Shown one piece after another: positions 10,813 through 22,729 of a stretch of DNA of 64,000 bases (positions within the stretch are counted from its first letter, which is position 1; every line of letters begins with the position of its first letter). The notes under the pieces are model-generated. The model worked only from the letters and a program-made list of their open reading frames with translations. It was not told the DNA's origin and searched no databases. Where the stretch lies: assembly GCA_035236585.1 (NCBI GenBank), contig CP141139.1, forward strand, positions 16,384,990 through 16,448,989, written 5' to 3'. Source of the DNA: Warburgia ugandensis (Eukaryota > Streptophyta > Magnoliopsida > Canellales > Canellaceae). The position numbers and the translations under genes are program-made.

Positions 10813-13800
10813 ACTCCTGTAGTGATGAGTAGTATTCTTGCTTAGGTCAATAGAAATTTGACTATCACGCCTAACCACACACTCCTTTTGCTTTAAACCC
10901 AACTCCATAAGAAAATACTTCAACCATAACAACTCCTTACAAACTTCAAGAGTAGCAATATATTCAGTTTTTGTTGTAGATAAAGTAATACACTTCAACA
11001 ATTTTGGCCATCATGAAATAACACATCCGTTGAAGGTAAATAAATAACTAGATGAAGATTTTCTTCTATTTGAATCCCCTGCCATGTATGCATCTATTAA
11101 TGCAATTTTTATGTGCCCTTCAAGTACTTCAAGATTCAGTTATTAGCTTCACAATGCTCCTTACTTGGATTTGATAGGTATTTTCTCACTATATCAACTA
11201 CATGTGCAATATCTAGGTATGTACATAGCATGATATACATTAAGCTCCATACATCCAATGCACAAGGAACTTTTCTCATCTCTGCTTCTCTTATTCACTT
11301 GATGGACACATGCAAAAACTTAGCATGAAATGACTAGCAAGTGGAGCACTCAAATACTTTGCTTTTTTCATTTTAAACTTGTTAAGTAACCTCTCAATAT
11401 ACTATTCTTGTGAAATCCACTACTTGTTACTTTTATCACACTTGGGTGTTATTCGCAATATCTATCTAGCTATGAAGTCTGTCATTTCAAAAGCATTTTC
11501 CTAGCACCTTTTTCAGCTTGTCAATCATATTAGTATCTTGACCAAAAATGAGCATGTTATTAATAATAAATGAGTTTTCTAATAAACCTTTTAGCATAAA
11601 TACATTGATTTGCAAATGTCCTAGTATAACCTTACTAAACATAAAGATTCAACTTCTTACGCCATTAGTGTCTTTCTCAACTTGCATAACATGTGTTCGC
11701 TACCCTTTATAACAAATCCTTTGAGTTACTCTATTTAGATCTCTTCCTCCATATCATCATGAACGAAGTTGATATTCACATCCATTTATTCAATCTCTAA
11801 GTCTAAACTATCTGCTAGACCAATGATAGCACAAATAGACGGCATCTTCACTATGTGTAAGAATATGTCATGAAATTGACCCTTTCTTTTGCATAAAACG
11901 TTTCATAGTTAGTCTTGACTTGTACCTGATATTCTTCTTGTCATAATCAATTTTCAACTTGAAAGCCCATTTGCATTGCAATACTTTTCTCCCTTTTGGT
12001 CACCCAACCAAATATAAATCATGATTCTTATGTACAGATCTTTCTTTATCTTATGTAGATTTCATCCACAACATCTTTTATGAATAGAAAGTACTTCTTG
12101 AAAGCTTTCAAGTTTATCTTTTTCATGTGAAGATGACATATTTAGATGCAAAACACCTTTTTGAAGGCATATACGCCCTTAAAGACCTTTTCACTTCAAG
12201 TGGCTCTTCTTGATGAGGCCTCTCCTCCTGTCTTCCCTAATCTTATCCTGTACATAGTCATCAAATTCTTAAAACTACTAATGTGACTTCTCTTCAACCA
12301 TTTCATCTTCACCTTATATATGTTCTTCTTCAACTTATTATGTTAATGGGTAGATCTTGTAGACTTTGGAAACACTCTACAAAAATCTTTAATGGTTCTT
12401 CTTTACCAAAACTAGCTGTATTTTGATCTTCATAAAAAATCACATATCAACTTTGAAGCAATTTTCTTTCTTTTGAGTCATATAACTTACAATCAAACTC
12501 ATCATCACCACACCCATAAAAATGACTTGAATTGATTTTTAATCAAGCTTGGCATGAAGCACCTTGGGAACATGTATGAATGTCTTGCAACTGGACACCT
12601 TTAAGTGTGAATAGAAGATATCCCTTCCACTCCATATTCTCTCTTACACATCTCCCTCCAATTGAATAGAAGGAACCTATTAATCAAATAGCAGGATATG
12701 TTTATAGCTTCTCCCAAAACTCCTTAGGTAGTTTCACAAATGATAACATGCTTCTTACCTTCTCTACAATAGTGTGATTCACATCCTTTCAACTTATGCC
12801 ATTGTGTTGTGGCATGTAAGGAACGGTCTTCACATGCCTTATGCTACATTTGGAGCAATATTATGCAAATTTCTTAGAAATACATTCTTCGTCATTAGAT
12901 TGTATGTAAGCATTTGAGTTGCTTCCTTGTTTGCCTTTTAATTGTAATATAAAGATTTTGAAACGATTCAAAGACTTGGTCTTTGTTCTTCATGACATAG
13001 GCCCACACCTTCCTAGATGCATTGTCAATAAAAGTAACAAAATAGAAAGTACCACTCAGAAATTTCACACTCATGAAACATACATCAGAATAAGGCACAT
13101 CAAGCAACTCAATTTTTTTATTCACATTTCCACCATAAAATGAAATTCTATGTTATTTAACAAATAAACAATCATGGGTTTAATGGAAAACCTTTGAGCT
13201 TAGGGAGGACATTCTTCTTGGCTAAACATGCCAAGTCTTTCTCACTCATATGATTGAGTTACTGATACCACAAATCAATAGAAGATTCGTCAAGTGCAAA
13301 ATTCTTCTCTCTCTTAGAGATGTCTATCTTGATTTTGTAGGGAGAATAATATTTTATGCCTCTTGCCACCATAAGAGAATCCTTATGTAGTCACCAAATT
13401 TTGTCATCAAATTGTAAATCAAAGCCCTCATCATCATGTTATTCAGTTGAGAAGAGATTTAATCTATGGCCTAGTACATGCCTGATATCTTTGAGGATCA
13501 AACAACATGAAATGTTTGTAGTTACATGTAATTCAGCTTTTCAACAATGTTAGACATTTTGCCATTGCCCATCTTGTCTACCCCAAAGTCACCTAACTCA
13601 TATGTAGGAAAGTACTTTCTATGAGAAGTGGGAAGGAAAGATACTATAGAGTCAACCACCCAACGAGAGTCATCAACCATTATTCTATCATAATTTTTCT
13701 AGCATATAGAGAAACAAATCATATCATTGCCCTTTGCAATAGTTGTAGTGTCATTGTTGTTCTTGCCTTTATCACCATAGTTTTCTTCGTTTTCTTTTAG

Positions 13801-13932
13801 CTCTTGCTTGAACTTTTGAATTCTTACTTGAAATACATAGCTACCTTACTATGATAGCGTGCATTGCCTTTCCTTTAATTAGATATTCTTTTAGAACAAC
13901 CACTATGATACCTTTCTCTACATCTCCCTCAT
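10545..13932 (-). pseudogene. Copia pol (integrase, RT, RNase H), broken
   Basis: Read on the minus strand. The pre-integrase block (about 13170-13260, HMSEKDLACLAKKNVLP) leads into the integrase core (12895-13125, with FLSGTFYFVTFIDNASRKVW). The RT catalytic region is near 11480-11580. A GDSNRRKSSSSY-like stretch (about 11030-11075) precedes RNase H (10693-11001, with LSTTKTEYIATLEVCKELLWLKYF and RDSQISIDLSKN). The RT active box, normally YVDD, reads IINN (11556-11567), so both catalytic aspartates are lost. Both changes are G-to-A on the coding strand, consistent with deamination of methylated cytosine. A long GT repeat cuts the RNase H end. Stops and frameshifts throughout; no function is possible. 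Confidence 0.88.
10736..10811. repeat. (GT)n microsatellite
   Basis: About 37 uninterrupted GT dinucleotides, lying just inside the copia RNase H sequence where the protein normally continues after RSKH. It expanded inside the dead gene and yields an artefactual poly-HT reading frame on the minus strand. Confidence 0.97.
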
Positions 13933-16468
13933 TATAATGACTCCAATTTTGTAATATTGAAATTCCAAGATAAGCAATGAAAATATCAGTTTTTGAAGAT
14001 AAGGGCATTTTGGTCATTTCACTATTTACCTTGACTGAACCCATAAATTTGGTCCTGAAAATGGTACCATTAGGTGTGTCTCAGAAAAAGGAATACAACA
14101 ATACCAAAATCACCTAAAACGGAGTTAAAATGAGCAAGTTATGGCCCTTTGAAGTTCAGGGGCAAAAATGTAATTTTTATTAAAAACGGATTTGGCCTGC
14201 AAAACACAGGGGCCCGTTTTGATATGGGCACCCTTCATCTTCAACCTCCTAGAGGGTTCTGGAACGGTGGTGATTGGAGGAGAAATCACTGTCATTCTGG
14301 AGGTTTCTCCACTGCCATTCAAAGGCGGTGAGAGCCCTCTCATAGCTCTATAAATAGAGCTCTTGGGCGCCTCTAATGGCAGCCCAAAAGGTTGAAGAAA
14401 ACCTGTTGTGGAGGAGTGACCTAGAGGGAAAACAAGGAGAAAAACCCAGCAACGAGCCAAGTATGCCCAAGATCCCTCAAAACTCATCTTCACAATAGTT
14501 CTAAGATCAATTTTCCTAGGTTTTTGCATGAAAAACCATGCAAAATAGAGCCCTGGAGACTCACCAAGGACCCAGGGACGTTCCATGGGCCGCACTGGTT
14601 TGACAGGGTCGAACCAGGGTATCCTGAGGATGCCCCGGTCCCCCAGACGACGAGACATTCCAATCGCAAAAGAGAGAAAGGGGCGGGAAAACCCGCCACG
14701 TTTGCAGACGCGCCCGCTGAGGCGCACGCTGCAGACACACAGCACGCTAGTGATGCGGGTTTTCTCGTTTCTTAAGGAAGCCGGGGCGCATGACGCTAAC
14801 GCGCAGCGCCCTAGCATTTCGCCTTTTCACTCTTAAGACCCCTATGTACGTGCCACACTAAAATGCTTATAACTTGAGATCTAGAGCTCCGATTGAGGCG
14901 TCACAAAAGGCGTTGTGTCCGTGTCAATGACGCGGATACATCCAAACTATAAAATCCCTGATCAAGGCCTAATCAAAGGTGGGCATGACCCTTAGAATAG
15001 GATGGTGACGTGTGGCCGCTAGACCTTTGGAAAATTGATAATACCAAGGCCCAATTAGGACCTTAGGACACCCATAGGCATAGGGATGGACCCTTAATAC
15101 CTAAGTAATAAGACCAACCACTCTAAAACCCATAAAAAAAATAGGCCAAACTAACCTTGATTTTCGAAACCATGTTCAGGAGCGTCCGAGGACAAAGGGG
15201 TTAGCTCAACCTAGTCAGGTAGGTGCTCTATTGCTACTAGATTCTTTTAAAAGAACTATGATTGTTTTGCAAATACATGATTTAAGTATATGACTTGTTT
15301 AGCATGCATGTGACAAATGCTTTATGCATAAACATGTTTTGTATATACATTATGCATAGATATGTTTTGCAAACTATTGCATACATTGCATGATTTGTGA
15401 GCATTAAGTTCTGGCAAAAGTAGCTTGTCCTTGAAGGTTACCAAAAGATGTTGGAGTGCCGAGGGCCAGGCAGTAGTGAGGGACCCAAAGAGGACAGGTT
15501 TTGAAAAAGAGGTTTTTAGCTTGTTTGATCTTATGTGATTTGGGCTTGTAATCTCGTGGGTGCTATGCCAAGGGGTCTAGGTTGGCCACTCAGCCTCTAC
15601 CACTACTAGGTGGAATGGGTACCACCCGCAAAAAAGGGCATGTCCCTACGTTGACTGCATGTGATACAGGGGGCTACCACTGGTGTCACGGCACTAGGTC
15701 GATGTGTCATATGCCCCGTGGAGGCTATGACGTTGTGTCCTCAGGTACCCGGGGACCACACGGCGGCGAGGTCGTGGGCATAGTTTGGACCCTATGGTTT
15801 GATGATTTATGTACATTGCATATGGCATGATATGAGGTTGGTCGACCATACCATACTAGATATCCATGAGTTGGATTCAATGAAGCATCTTATGCATATC
15901 ATAATGTTATGATGTATCTGTATATGATACTTTCGATTTTGGATTATGTGATCCTTTAAGTCGTTAGTATTTCAGTTTGACAATGGATTTTGATATCAAT
16001 ATTGAACTTGAGTATTCAAACATGCACATGTTTTGAAAGAGCATATGATTTTTTAAAACATCTCATGCATTATAAAACTAGTAGTGATAGGCGCCTACTA
16101 AGTATAGTATATACTCACCCAATCCTCAACATTTTTCAGACACAAAGTAAATACATAAGGGCAAGGAATGCTTGTGCTAGGAGACACCCAGACTAAGTGC
16201 AAGTAAGTAAACCCCTACCTTATCTTTCAATGTTACTTGATTTTAGTTACTCTTTAATAGCTGGGGCTGTGACTAACACTTTCTTGGGAATAATATTGAT
16301 TTAAAACTTTGCCATGGCTAGATAATTTGAGAATGTGTTTTGACACTCGAGGTTTTTATGAAAGATTGTTTTCCAAAAGATAAAGATTTTCATGCATTTC
16401 ATACTTATAAAATAAGAGATCTCGCCTTTTTATCAAAATTGCATCATATAAAAACCCGGGTCGTCACA
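13933..16468 (+). mobile_element. Solo LTR B2 nested in copia gag
   Basis: A 2.54-kb insert with a perfect 5-bp duplication CTCAT at 13928-13932 and 16469-16473. It begins TATAATGACTCC (expected TG mutated to TA) and ends ACCCGGGTCGTCACA. Plus sense is shown by an AAACGGAGTTAAAATGAGCAAGTTATGG stretch (14118-14145) followed by a TATAAATA box at 14349. No coding domain is present. The 230-codon minus frame at 14125-14817 and its overlaps are GC-rich artefacts. Ends and layout relate it to 1872-6498 and 45491-48313. Confidence 0.87.
14349..14356 (+). promoter_or_regulatory. LTR TATA box
   Basis: TATAAATA within CTCTATAAATAGAGCTC, a partly palindromic setting, about 415 bp into the LTR. Sequence changes from AT-rich to mixed GC-rich around it, as in a U3 promoter. 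It sets the sense of the element. Confidence 0.6.
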
Positions 16469-16473
16469 CTCAT

Positions 16474-17112
16474 CCTCATGTGACTAAGGCTTGCTTATAA
16501 GTGGAGTTGGTTTCTAATTACTTTATTCTATACTCTACTGGTAACTTGATTCATAAAGACCATTTCATTTGGTGCCAAATTGCTCAAAGACACAACCAGG
16601 GTTTCCCAAGTATCCACTAGAGAACCAAGCAAAAAATGCATGCACCTCATTATCAAACACCACTTTCATGATTGACAGTTGATTCAAAATACTTTACATC
16701 TTATTGAGATGCTATACAATTCAAAGATTCTCATCATACCTCAAACATGTAAGCCTTATAGTTAAGTAAGCCTTATTCGAAGCCATCTCCCTCATATAAA
16801 CTTTGCAACTTCTTCTACAAGGATTGTGTAGTTTCTTCTTTCAAGATATGATGATACACCATATCATCAACCCATTGCCTAATGCCTATGATAGCCTTTT
16901 AATCCTATGTTTTCCAATTGTCTTTGGACATGTCTTATATCTTCTTCACCTTTTCCACAGCTAATTTGTAGAGATCCTTGTATTAGAGAAGATCTATCAT
17001 CGTGGACTTCCAAATAATGCCAACTTTTTTCTTTCAAACTAATCGTTTTAGTTATACTAGAAGAATCTAATTCTATAGCACATAAAGGATTACGTACAAC
17101 CTTCCCAACTAA
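16474..17112 (-). pseudogene. Copia gag, broken and split by LTR insertion
   Basis: The minus strand contains a block reading approximately LGSLVDTWETLVVSLSNLAP (about 16565-16625), a hallmark of plant copia Gag. Upstream sequence continues to the primer site; the Gag C-terminal part lies beyond the nested LTR at 13860-13932. Several stops and frame changes. Gag would have formed the virus-like particle of the element. Confidence 0.8.
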
Positions 17113-17124
17113 GCTCTAGTACCA
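17113..17124 (-). other. Copia primer-binding site
   Basis: The minus strand reads TGGTACTAGAGC, two changes from TGGTATCAGAGC, the initiator tRNA-Met complement typical of plant copia elements. It lies four bases inside the 5' LTR, as expected. Confidence 0.85.
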
Positions 17125-17128
17125 CTTT

Positions 17129-17655
17129 TTAAGAAATAAAGAAAGATAGAACACTTTCTTGTATAAGAAATATATAAAACACTTAGAATGTACAATGCAC
17201 AATCACAACCAAACCACACAAGAGCACAATTTAAATGTAAAAATTCTTAGGCTAGAGGGAAAAATCACAGTTCAAGCTTCAGTCAAAATTCCACTATGAA
17301 AATCATAGAGTACAAAGTTTCTTCTCCAAACTTCAATTGGAGGATAAATAAGAGAACAAGATAGATTTTACTAATTCAATGTAGAAAAATTGAAAACCCA
17401 CCAACTGCTTCTTCAAAATATGCACTTTTTCTTCAATCATCTTCTCGCCCAAAGATCATGAGAAAACAACCTAAGAGAAAGCTTCATCTTGAAAGCAAGA
17501 AAACCCACTTTTTCTTCTTCTCAAACTTCTCTTCTAACTCACATGCATACCTCCTACATAATAGCCCTTTCTCACCTCTTTTTCTTTCTTTCTCTTACTC
17601 ACTTAAGAAAAATGGAGCCCATAATATGGGGTTAGACACATGGGTCCACCAAACA
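17129..17655 (-). repeat. Copia 5' LTR
   Basis: About 527 bp, the partner of the LTR at 10004-10533, bounded on the left by the primer site and on the right by the ATATG target duplication. On the minus strand it starts TGTTTGGTGGACCC. Confidence 0.85.
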
Positions 17656-17666
17656 ATATGTCTATC

Positions 17667-20600
17667 TGTCACACCCATGCCCTAAATAGTGGATTAAAAT
17701 ATAAAAAAATCAAGAACATAAAAAATTAATGATGAAAGTTTTTCATTAGATTGTGCTTGGAGAGAGCTTTCCAACGACACCAAGAACGCGTGAAACAGAG
17801 ACCGGGAGCAAAAGATCAAAAAAATTTACCATTGATGTGGAGGGGGTCCAAATTGATAATGGCACCCCCCTCTAGTGAGCATGACCTAAAGAGCCACATG
17901 GGAACGACTCTACACGTGGGAGTGGAACTCATCGCATGGAGTTCTGCTCCCACGCATTTGAAACTAGGAATGGAGGAAAGCCGGCTAACCCACTTTCACT
18001 CCATTCCCGGCAGTCCTCCGTTCCCCATTTCCCTAGATCTCCCCCTCTTCCGATCAAGCCCCACTTGCCTAGGAACTAGGTAGTTCCTATTTCTCAGGCG
18101 AAACGGAACCACCTCACCTACATTTCCCCCTTTTTGCCGGATCTCTAGTCCATCAATGGCACACACCAATAGAGGTCACAGGTAAGTCTTCTCCTCCACT
18201 CCCCTTCTCCCCTTGTTCTTTTCCTCACTTCCTTTCTGGGCTTATGCCTGTTTGGCAACGAACGTTGGAAACAATTAGAACTAGTCGGATTCAAGGTATA
18301 CAGGGAAAGGAATGGGATTGGATAAAAATCCAACCATTCATATTATTCATTAGATGTTTCTAAGTGAAACCACTTTGATATCATGAAGATCAGCAAAGAA
18401 ACGACACCAGAATCTGCAAAAACCAGCAACTAGGGTAAGTTTAAAAACCATTGAAAAAACTAGCAAAAATTGATAGTTTTAATAGAAATCGGAAGGGGAA
18501 AACACTAGAAAACAAAATTTTAGGAAATTCTGACCATTACCGTGAAAATTCACAAAAAAATGAGGTAGCATGTGTCACCGATGATGACCGGAATCCAGTC
18601 ACCTTCTCCGGTGACAGCAACATTTTTCGGCGACCCCTAAAAAAATGGGAAAAATGGGAAATTTTCAAATATGAACAAATCACACACAACCTCTTTGTCT
18701 ACAAAGACGGATCGTCGATCAGGAATCAATTAGTTCATGAAATTGGGATAAAAAACTTGTTAGTGCGTAGGGAAAAATTCAAATCTTAGCATCTGACCAT
18801 TAAAAAGATGATTGGAAGGTAAATCTGGGTAGAATGTAACTCCAATTACCCTTTAGTAATGAATTATTACAAAAATGACTAGCCAATTATGGACAAATTG
18901 ATGGGAGATCCCATCTGGCCGTCTAATACTTGATTAGTGAATATCAAAGGTCAAGAAAGGAGATCAGACCATGAATTATAGCTAAAAGCATTGAATTGTG
19001 GAATAACTTACCTAAGATGTTGGAAATTGAAACTTCTAAATGTATGCGCTCGATCTAGACCATCAATGTAAGACCAATGGTGCTAATCTAATTAGATAGC
19101 GACCAATTGGTGTACAAATCCTTGATCTAGATATATGAGGTTAGATCAAGAACATTGTGAATAAAGTGATAGAAGTGATTATAAAAAATTGCATGGAATT
19201 CTGCAATTTACTTAGAACTTGTATTCATTGCAGAGATTGAGTGCAGTGTGAATGACATTGGTAATTGAATTTTGAGTTGTTCCTTGAGAGCAAGTAAGGA
19301 CCCTAAACCCTTCTATTCCTTAAATTCTTGTTGATTTGTTCTCTTAAAATTAACATTATAAATGTGTAGAATGAATATGTTATTAACTTGGTTGAATGGA
19401 TGATTGAAATTGTAATTACTCATTGAAATTGTCATGTAATAGTCTGATTTACTACCCTTAACTGTTATGATGATGCAAACTATTATACAATGGTCAAGCC
19501 CAAGATAGTAAGCCCTGAGGGTCGCTCGGTAAACTATGATGACACCTTCCAAGATGGTAAACCCTGAGGGAAAGGGCTACCTAGTTGATTGCAACTAAGG
19601 TGAAGCCACCCAAGATGGTAAATCTTGAGGAACAGACTGTCAGGTATTGAGCCTCCCAAGATGGTAAACCCTGAGGGAAAGGGCTGCTTGGTTCCTTGGA
19701 ATCATGGTAGAGCCACCCAAGATGGTAAACCTTGAAGGATGAGCTGTCAAGTATTGAGCTTCCCAAGATGGTAAATCTTGAGGGAAAGGGCTACCTGGTC
19801 TTTTGGGATTACAGTGGAGCTGCCCAAGATGTAAACCCTTAAGGATGAGCTGTCAGGTATTGAGCCTCCCAAGATGGTAAATCTTGAGGGAAAGGGCTAC
19901 CTGGTCTTTTGGGATCACATTGGAGCTACCTAAGATGTAAACCCTGAGGGAAAGGGCTGCCTGGTTTATTTCGACTAAGGTGGAGCTGCCCAAGATGGTA
20001 AATCCTAAGGGAACTTGACTTTGACACCGCCCAAGATGGTAAACCCTGAGGGTTTGGCTACCTTGTTGATGATACTCATAGTGGGCCGCCTAAGATGGTA
20101 AACCTTGAGGGAGATGACTACTGGATCATGGTGGTAATGTTATGGCTATTTAATATTGCTAGGGAAACCATTAAACGAGTATGCAACTTTGTTGAATGTT
20201 ATGCTTATGGTTTGCATTTTAACTTTAGAATGAGATCAATAACTTAGTTACTCATCTATTGAATGTCCTATGGTTGGACATGTATGGAAAATTCTTATGG
20301 GGTGTGCTTCTTTGCATGCTATGGCTATTGCGTCATTTCTAAATTTAGAATAAACTACAATTTTGTTCTAATACCCATAGGCCTTACTTGACAGTACATG
20401 CTAACTACTTTATAGATGATCAGTTAAAATGGAAATGAATGCTCTATTGTTGGATTTGAATGTGCTTTTAAGCGTAGCTCAACAAGAAGGATTGGATATG
20501 CATGGGTTTAGTTCTTTTTCCTTACTGGGCTTTGCAGCTCACCTTATTATTTTGCAGGTACCAGTCAAGCGGAGAAGAGAAAGGTGGTTGAATGAAATGA

Positions 20601-20900
20601 AGAAAGCCTGATTGGAGATGCAAAATTTTGTATTGTCTATATTTATGTGCTTACGCCGAGTATGAGTTATATATCATTTTTGACAATTAGCCTTATGCTT
20701 CCTATATGTTTTATTTTGATAGGGCATGTATGAGGCTTACTTGAACTCCTAGTTATCAAGCAAGTGTTAATGACGTGTTGTGATGAATAGCATGGAGATT
20801 GAGTCTCCTTGAAGGTTTTATAACTATCATATTGTTTATCAGGTAAACTGCACTGCATGCGTCAAATGCATAAGTCCGAAAAATAGGGGAGACTCTGTTG
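17667..20900 (+). mobile_element. LTR-like element D (right end unresolved)
   Basis: Starts TGTCACACCCATGCCC only a few bases from the end of the copia duplication. The layout follows the other plus-sense LTRs here: an early GTGAAACAGAGACC-type stretch, a GC-rich block (17860-18250), a tandem-repeat zone, then AT-rich sequence and a TTTGCAGGTACC region at about 20550. Near 20870-20900 it reads CCGAAAAATAGGGGAGACTCTG, comparable in place to the CCGGG end motif of the relatives, but I found no matching target duplication. No coding domain. It may be truncated or joined to other repeats. Confidence 0.5.
19495..20118 (+). repeat. Imperfect tandem array, about ten GATGGTAAACC units
   Basis: Units of roughly 50-75 bp, each with CC(C)AAGATGGTAAACCCTGAGGGAAAGGGCTGCCTGG or a variant, repeat about ten times. 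Spacing is uneven, with alternating subtypes (GGGCTACCTGG versus GAGCTGTCAGG). It lies inside the LTR-like element and has no coding sense. Spacer lengths and content are too irregular for a CRISPR array. Confidence 0.85.
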
Positions 20901-21614
20901 AAATTTTGATAGAACTCAGTAGTTAAAAGAGAGGAAAATTGTATTAGTTAAACACATAAGTGTATAGGATAGGAGTGCTTAGCTCTCTCACTACATCAGC
21001 TGTAATATGTATTATGAAAAGAAAAGAAAAAACAGCAAGGCCACATAGGACTTGCTTAGCCCAATCACGATGCTTGATTAAGTCAAATTGCTGCCTCGGG
21101 GATTGGGGTCGCAACACTATCACTAATGCATATTGTAGATATGGGCAATACATATTCCCTAGTGCATATGTAGATGTTAGAGGATTACTTGAATGAGGTA
21201 TGGATAAAGAAACATAAAGTTGAGATAAGCTTCGTAAAAAGCATGTCCATATACAAGGTGGTGAATTGATACATTAAGGAAAAAGAACTACAAGATGAAA
21301 CATATGAACTCAAATCAATACATAGATGGCATCTAGAGTTGTGTTATAGTGGTCACTTCACTTTGTATTTCTTTTATCATCTGTAAGAGTCTCTACAAGT
21401 GGCATGTAAACTATTAATTTTGTTTTCAACAGATATAATGTGTTCTTACTCAAATGTAATCTTGGTGTGATTCTGGCCTTAAAGTTTGGACAGGGTATGA
21501 AATGATGCAAACCCCTAGTTGCTTTGGTTTGAACAAGAATGTATTTTTTTCCTTCCCTCTCAGAAAAGAACCAATCTTGCAATTGTATCTGACAGAAGGT
21601 GACAAAAGTACAAT
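20901..21614. other. Unassigned sequence left of the CACTA end
   Basis: AT-rich DNA with short open frames on both strands, none recognisable. It is either the tail of the LTR-like element or the target into which the CACTA element inserted. Confidence 0.4.
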
Positions 21615-21617
21615 ATG

Positions 21618-22060
21618 CACTACTATACAGGACGGTTTTAAAGTCGGCATAAAGAAGTCGCTTATATGACTGCCAACTTTATAAATATTTTAGAAGTTGT
21701 TTGAAAATAAACGACTTTAAATATATATATATATATAGATACTTAAGAAGTCGTTTAAGCATAAGCAATGTTAAAAAATTGGCACGAGAAGGAAATTTTT
21801 CTTGGGAAGAAATTTTAAAGTCATTTTTATGAAAATGACTTCAAAAGTTGATAACTTTTAAAGTCATTTACAAATAAACAACTTTAAAAATACATAAATT
21901 TTGAAGTCGTTTTAAGGAAGTGACTTGAAAAGTATCATGATAAATATAATGGTAATATTTTATTTAGTGGGAATGGACTTTTAAAGTCATTTAGTGCTAA
22001 GTGACTTCAAAAGTTTAATATTTTCAAAGTCATTTAGCACTAAACAACTTCTAAAGTCTT
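21618..22060 (+). repeat. CACTA terminal and 5' subterminal repeats
   Basis: The terminal CACTACTATACAGG is followed by about a dozen copies of TTTAAAGTCRTTT or its complement, often paired head to head as palindromes. In CACTA elements such repeats bind the element's own DNA-binding protein and are needed for excision; here that role is inferred from family knowledge. Confidence 0.85.
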
Positions 22061-22068
22061 CGTTGATT

Positions 22069-22076
22069 TATAAATA
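22069..22076 (+). promoter_or_regulatory. TATA box of outer TNP2 gene
   Basis: TATAAATA followed by GCTG, directly after the subterminal repeats. The same TATAAATAGCTG is conserved at the matching place of the inverted copy (59833-59840, minus), which supports it as the transposase promoter. Confidence 0.7.
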
Positions 22077-22129
22077 GCTGTCAAAGTACCATTTTTTCCC
22101 TTCTCTTGTTTTTCTCATGGTTTTGGCAT

Positions 22130-22480
22130 GATGGCTTCGTCTTTGGGCCTTATGCTTATCTCTTTTTCATTTCTTACTTTCCACTTTTATATTTTGACTA
22201 TTTGTGTAATGGAAAAAACTGTAAGTAAACCATAACTTGTTTTAAATTATATGAACTCTTTTCTTGTTACTAACTTTTCTATGTTTTTATTTTGTAGATC
22301 ATGTGGGTTTTCATAGTACATATCATGGGGTTAAAGAATCTCTTAAATCATCCTGATTTCACTTGTATGATTTTATTGAAAATGAAAACTACTTCTCTCT
22401 CAAGCCTCACTATTGAAGAAAGGGAGAACAATATGATTTGTGATTCTCACTAAAAATTAGGGTTTGATGAAGAGTAATGG
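22130..22480 (+). other. Conserved spliced leader of outer TNP2 gene
   Basis: Conserved with the inverted copy (59350-59800, minus), including an exon end AAAACTGTAAGT, an intron end TTTTGTAG and the following ATCATGTGGGTTTTC. This suggests a transcribed leader with an intron rather than a separate protein; the small frames in it are not clearly conserved. An internal cluster of subterminal-type repeats follows at 22730-22890. Confidence 0.5.
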
Positions 22481-22729
22481 TTATACCATCAACTTTATGC
22501 TATTTGATCTTATATTGATAAGATCTAATAATATGTAATATTTGATATATACGTAACATTGGATGTTATCAAAAAATAATTTGATTTCCTTGTTGATGTG
22601 TTTGTTTACACACACAGACATATGTATTATGTATGATTGTGTTTGTAAAATCAGTTTCATTGTGTATTTATGTAAATTTGGAATGTACAGAAGGTAAATA
22701 AATATATATTTCATGTAAAAATTTAAAAA

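Larger units (their letters stand above)
10004..17655 (-). mobile_element. Ty1-copia retrotransposon, reverse, degenerate, with nested LTR
   Basis: A near-complete copia element on the minus strand. It has two similar LTRs (10004-10533 and 17129-17655), a primer-binding site and a polypurine tract. Decayed gag, integrase, RT and RNase H follow in normal copia order when read right to left. Flanking pentamers are ATATC (9999-10003) and ATATG (17656-17660), a target duplication with one mismatch. Removing the 2.5-kb nested LTR at 13933-16468 leaves about 4.05 kb of internal sequence, normal for copia. Multiple stops and frameshifts, and diverged LTRs, show an old, dead copy. Confidence 0.88.

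Noticed and set aside
10693..11001. Histidine/threonine repeat protein on the minus strand
   Set aside because: The repeat is the translated GT microsatellite; the flanking residues are copia RNase H.
14125..14817. 230-codon minus-strand frame, the longest in the window
   Set aside because: It lies entirely in the GC-rich part of a solo LTR, antisense to its TATA box, overlaps equally long plus frames and resembles no family.
19495..20118. CRISPR-like array
   Set aside because: Spacers are themselves repetitive and of uneven length, no cas genes are present and the DNA is plant nuclear; it is a tandem repeat in an LTR.
17667..20900. Fully bounded solo LTR with target duplication
   Set aside because: The left end is plausible, but no matching pentamer or clear CA terminus was found on the right, so only an LTR-like assignment is given.
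21054..21117. Possible tRNA or small RNA around the GGGGATTGGGGTCGC stretch
   Set aside because: No cloverleaf, anticodon arm or TTC loop motif can be drawn.
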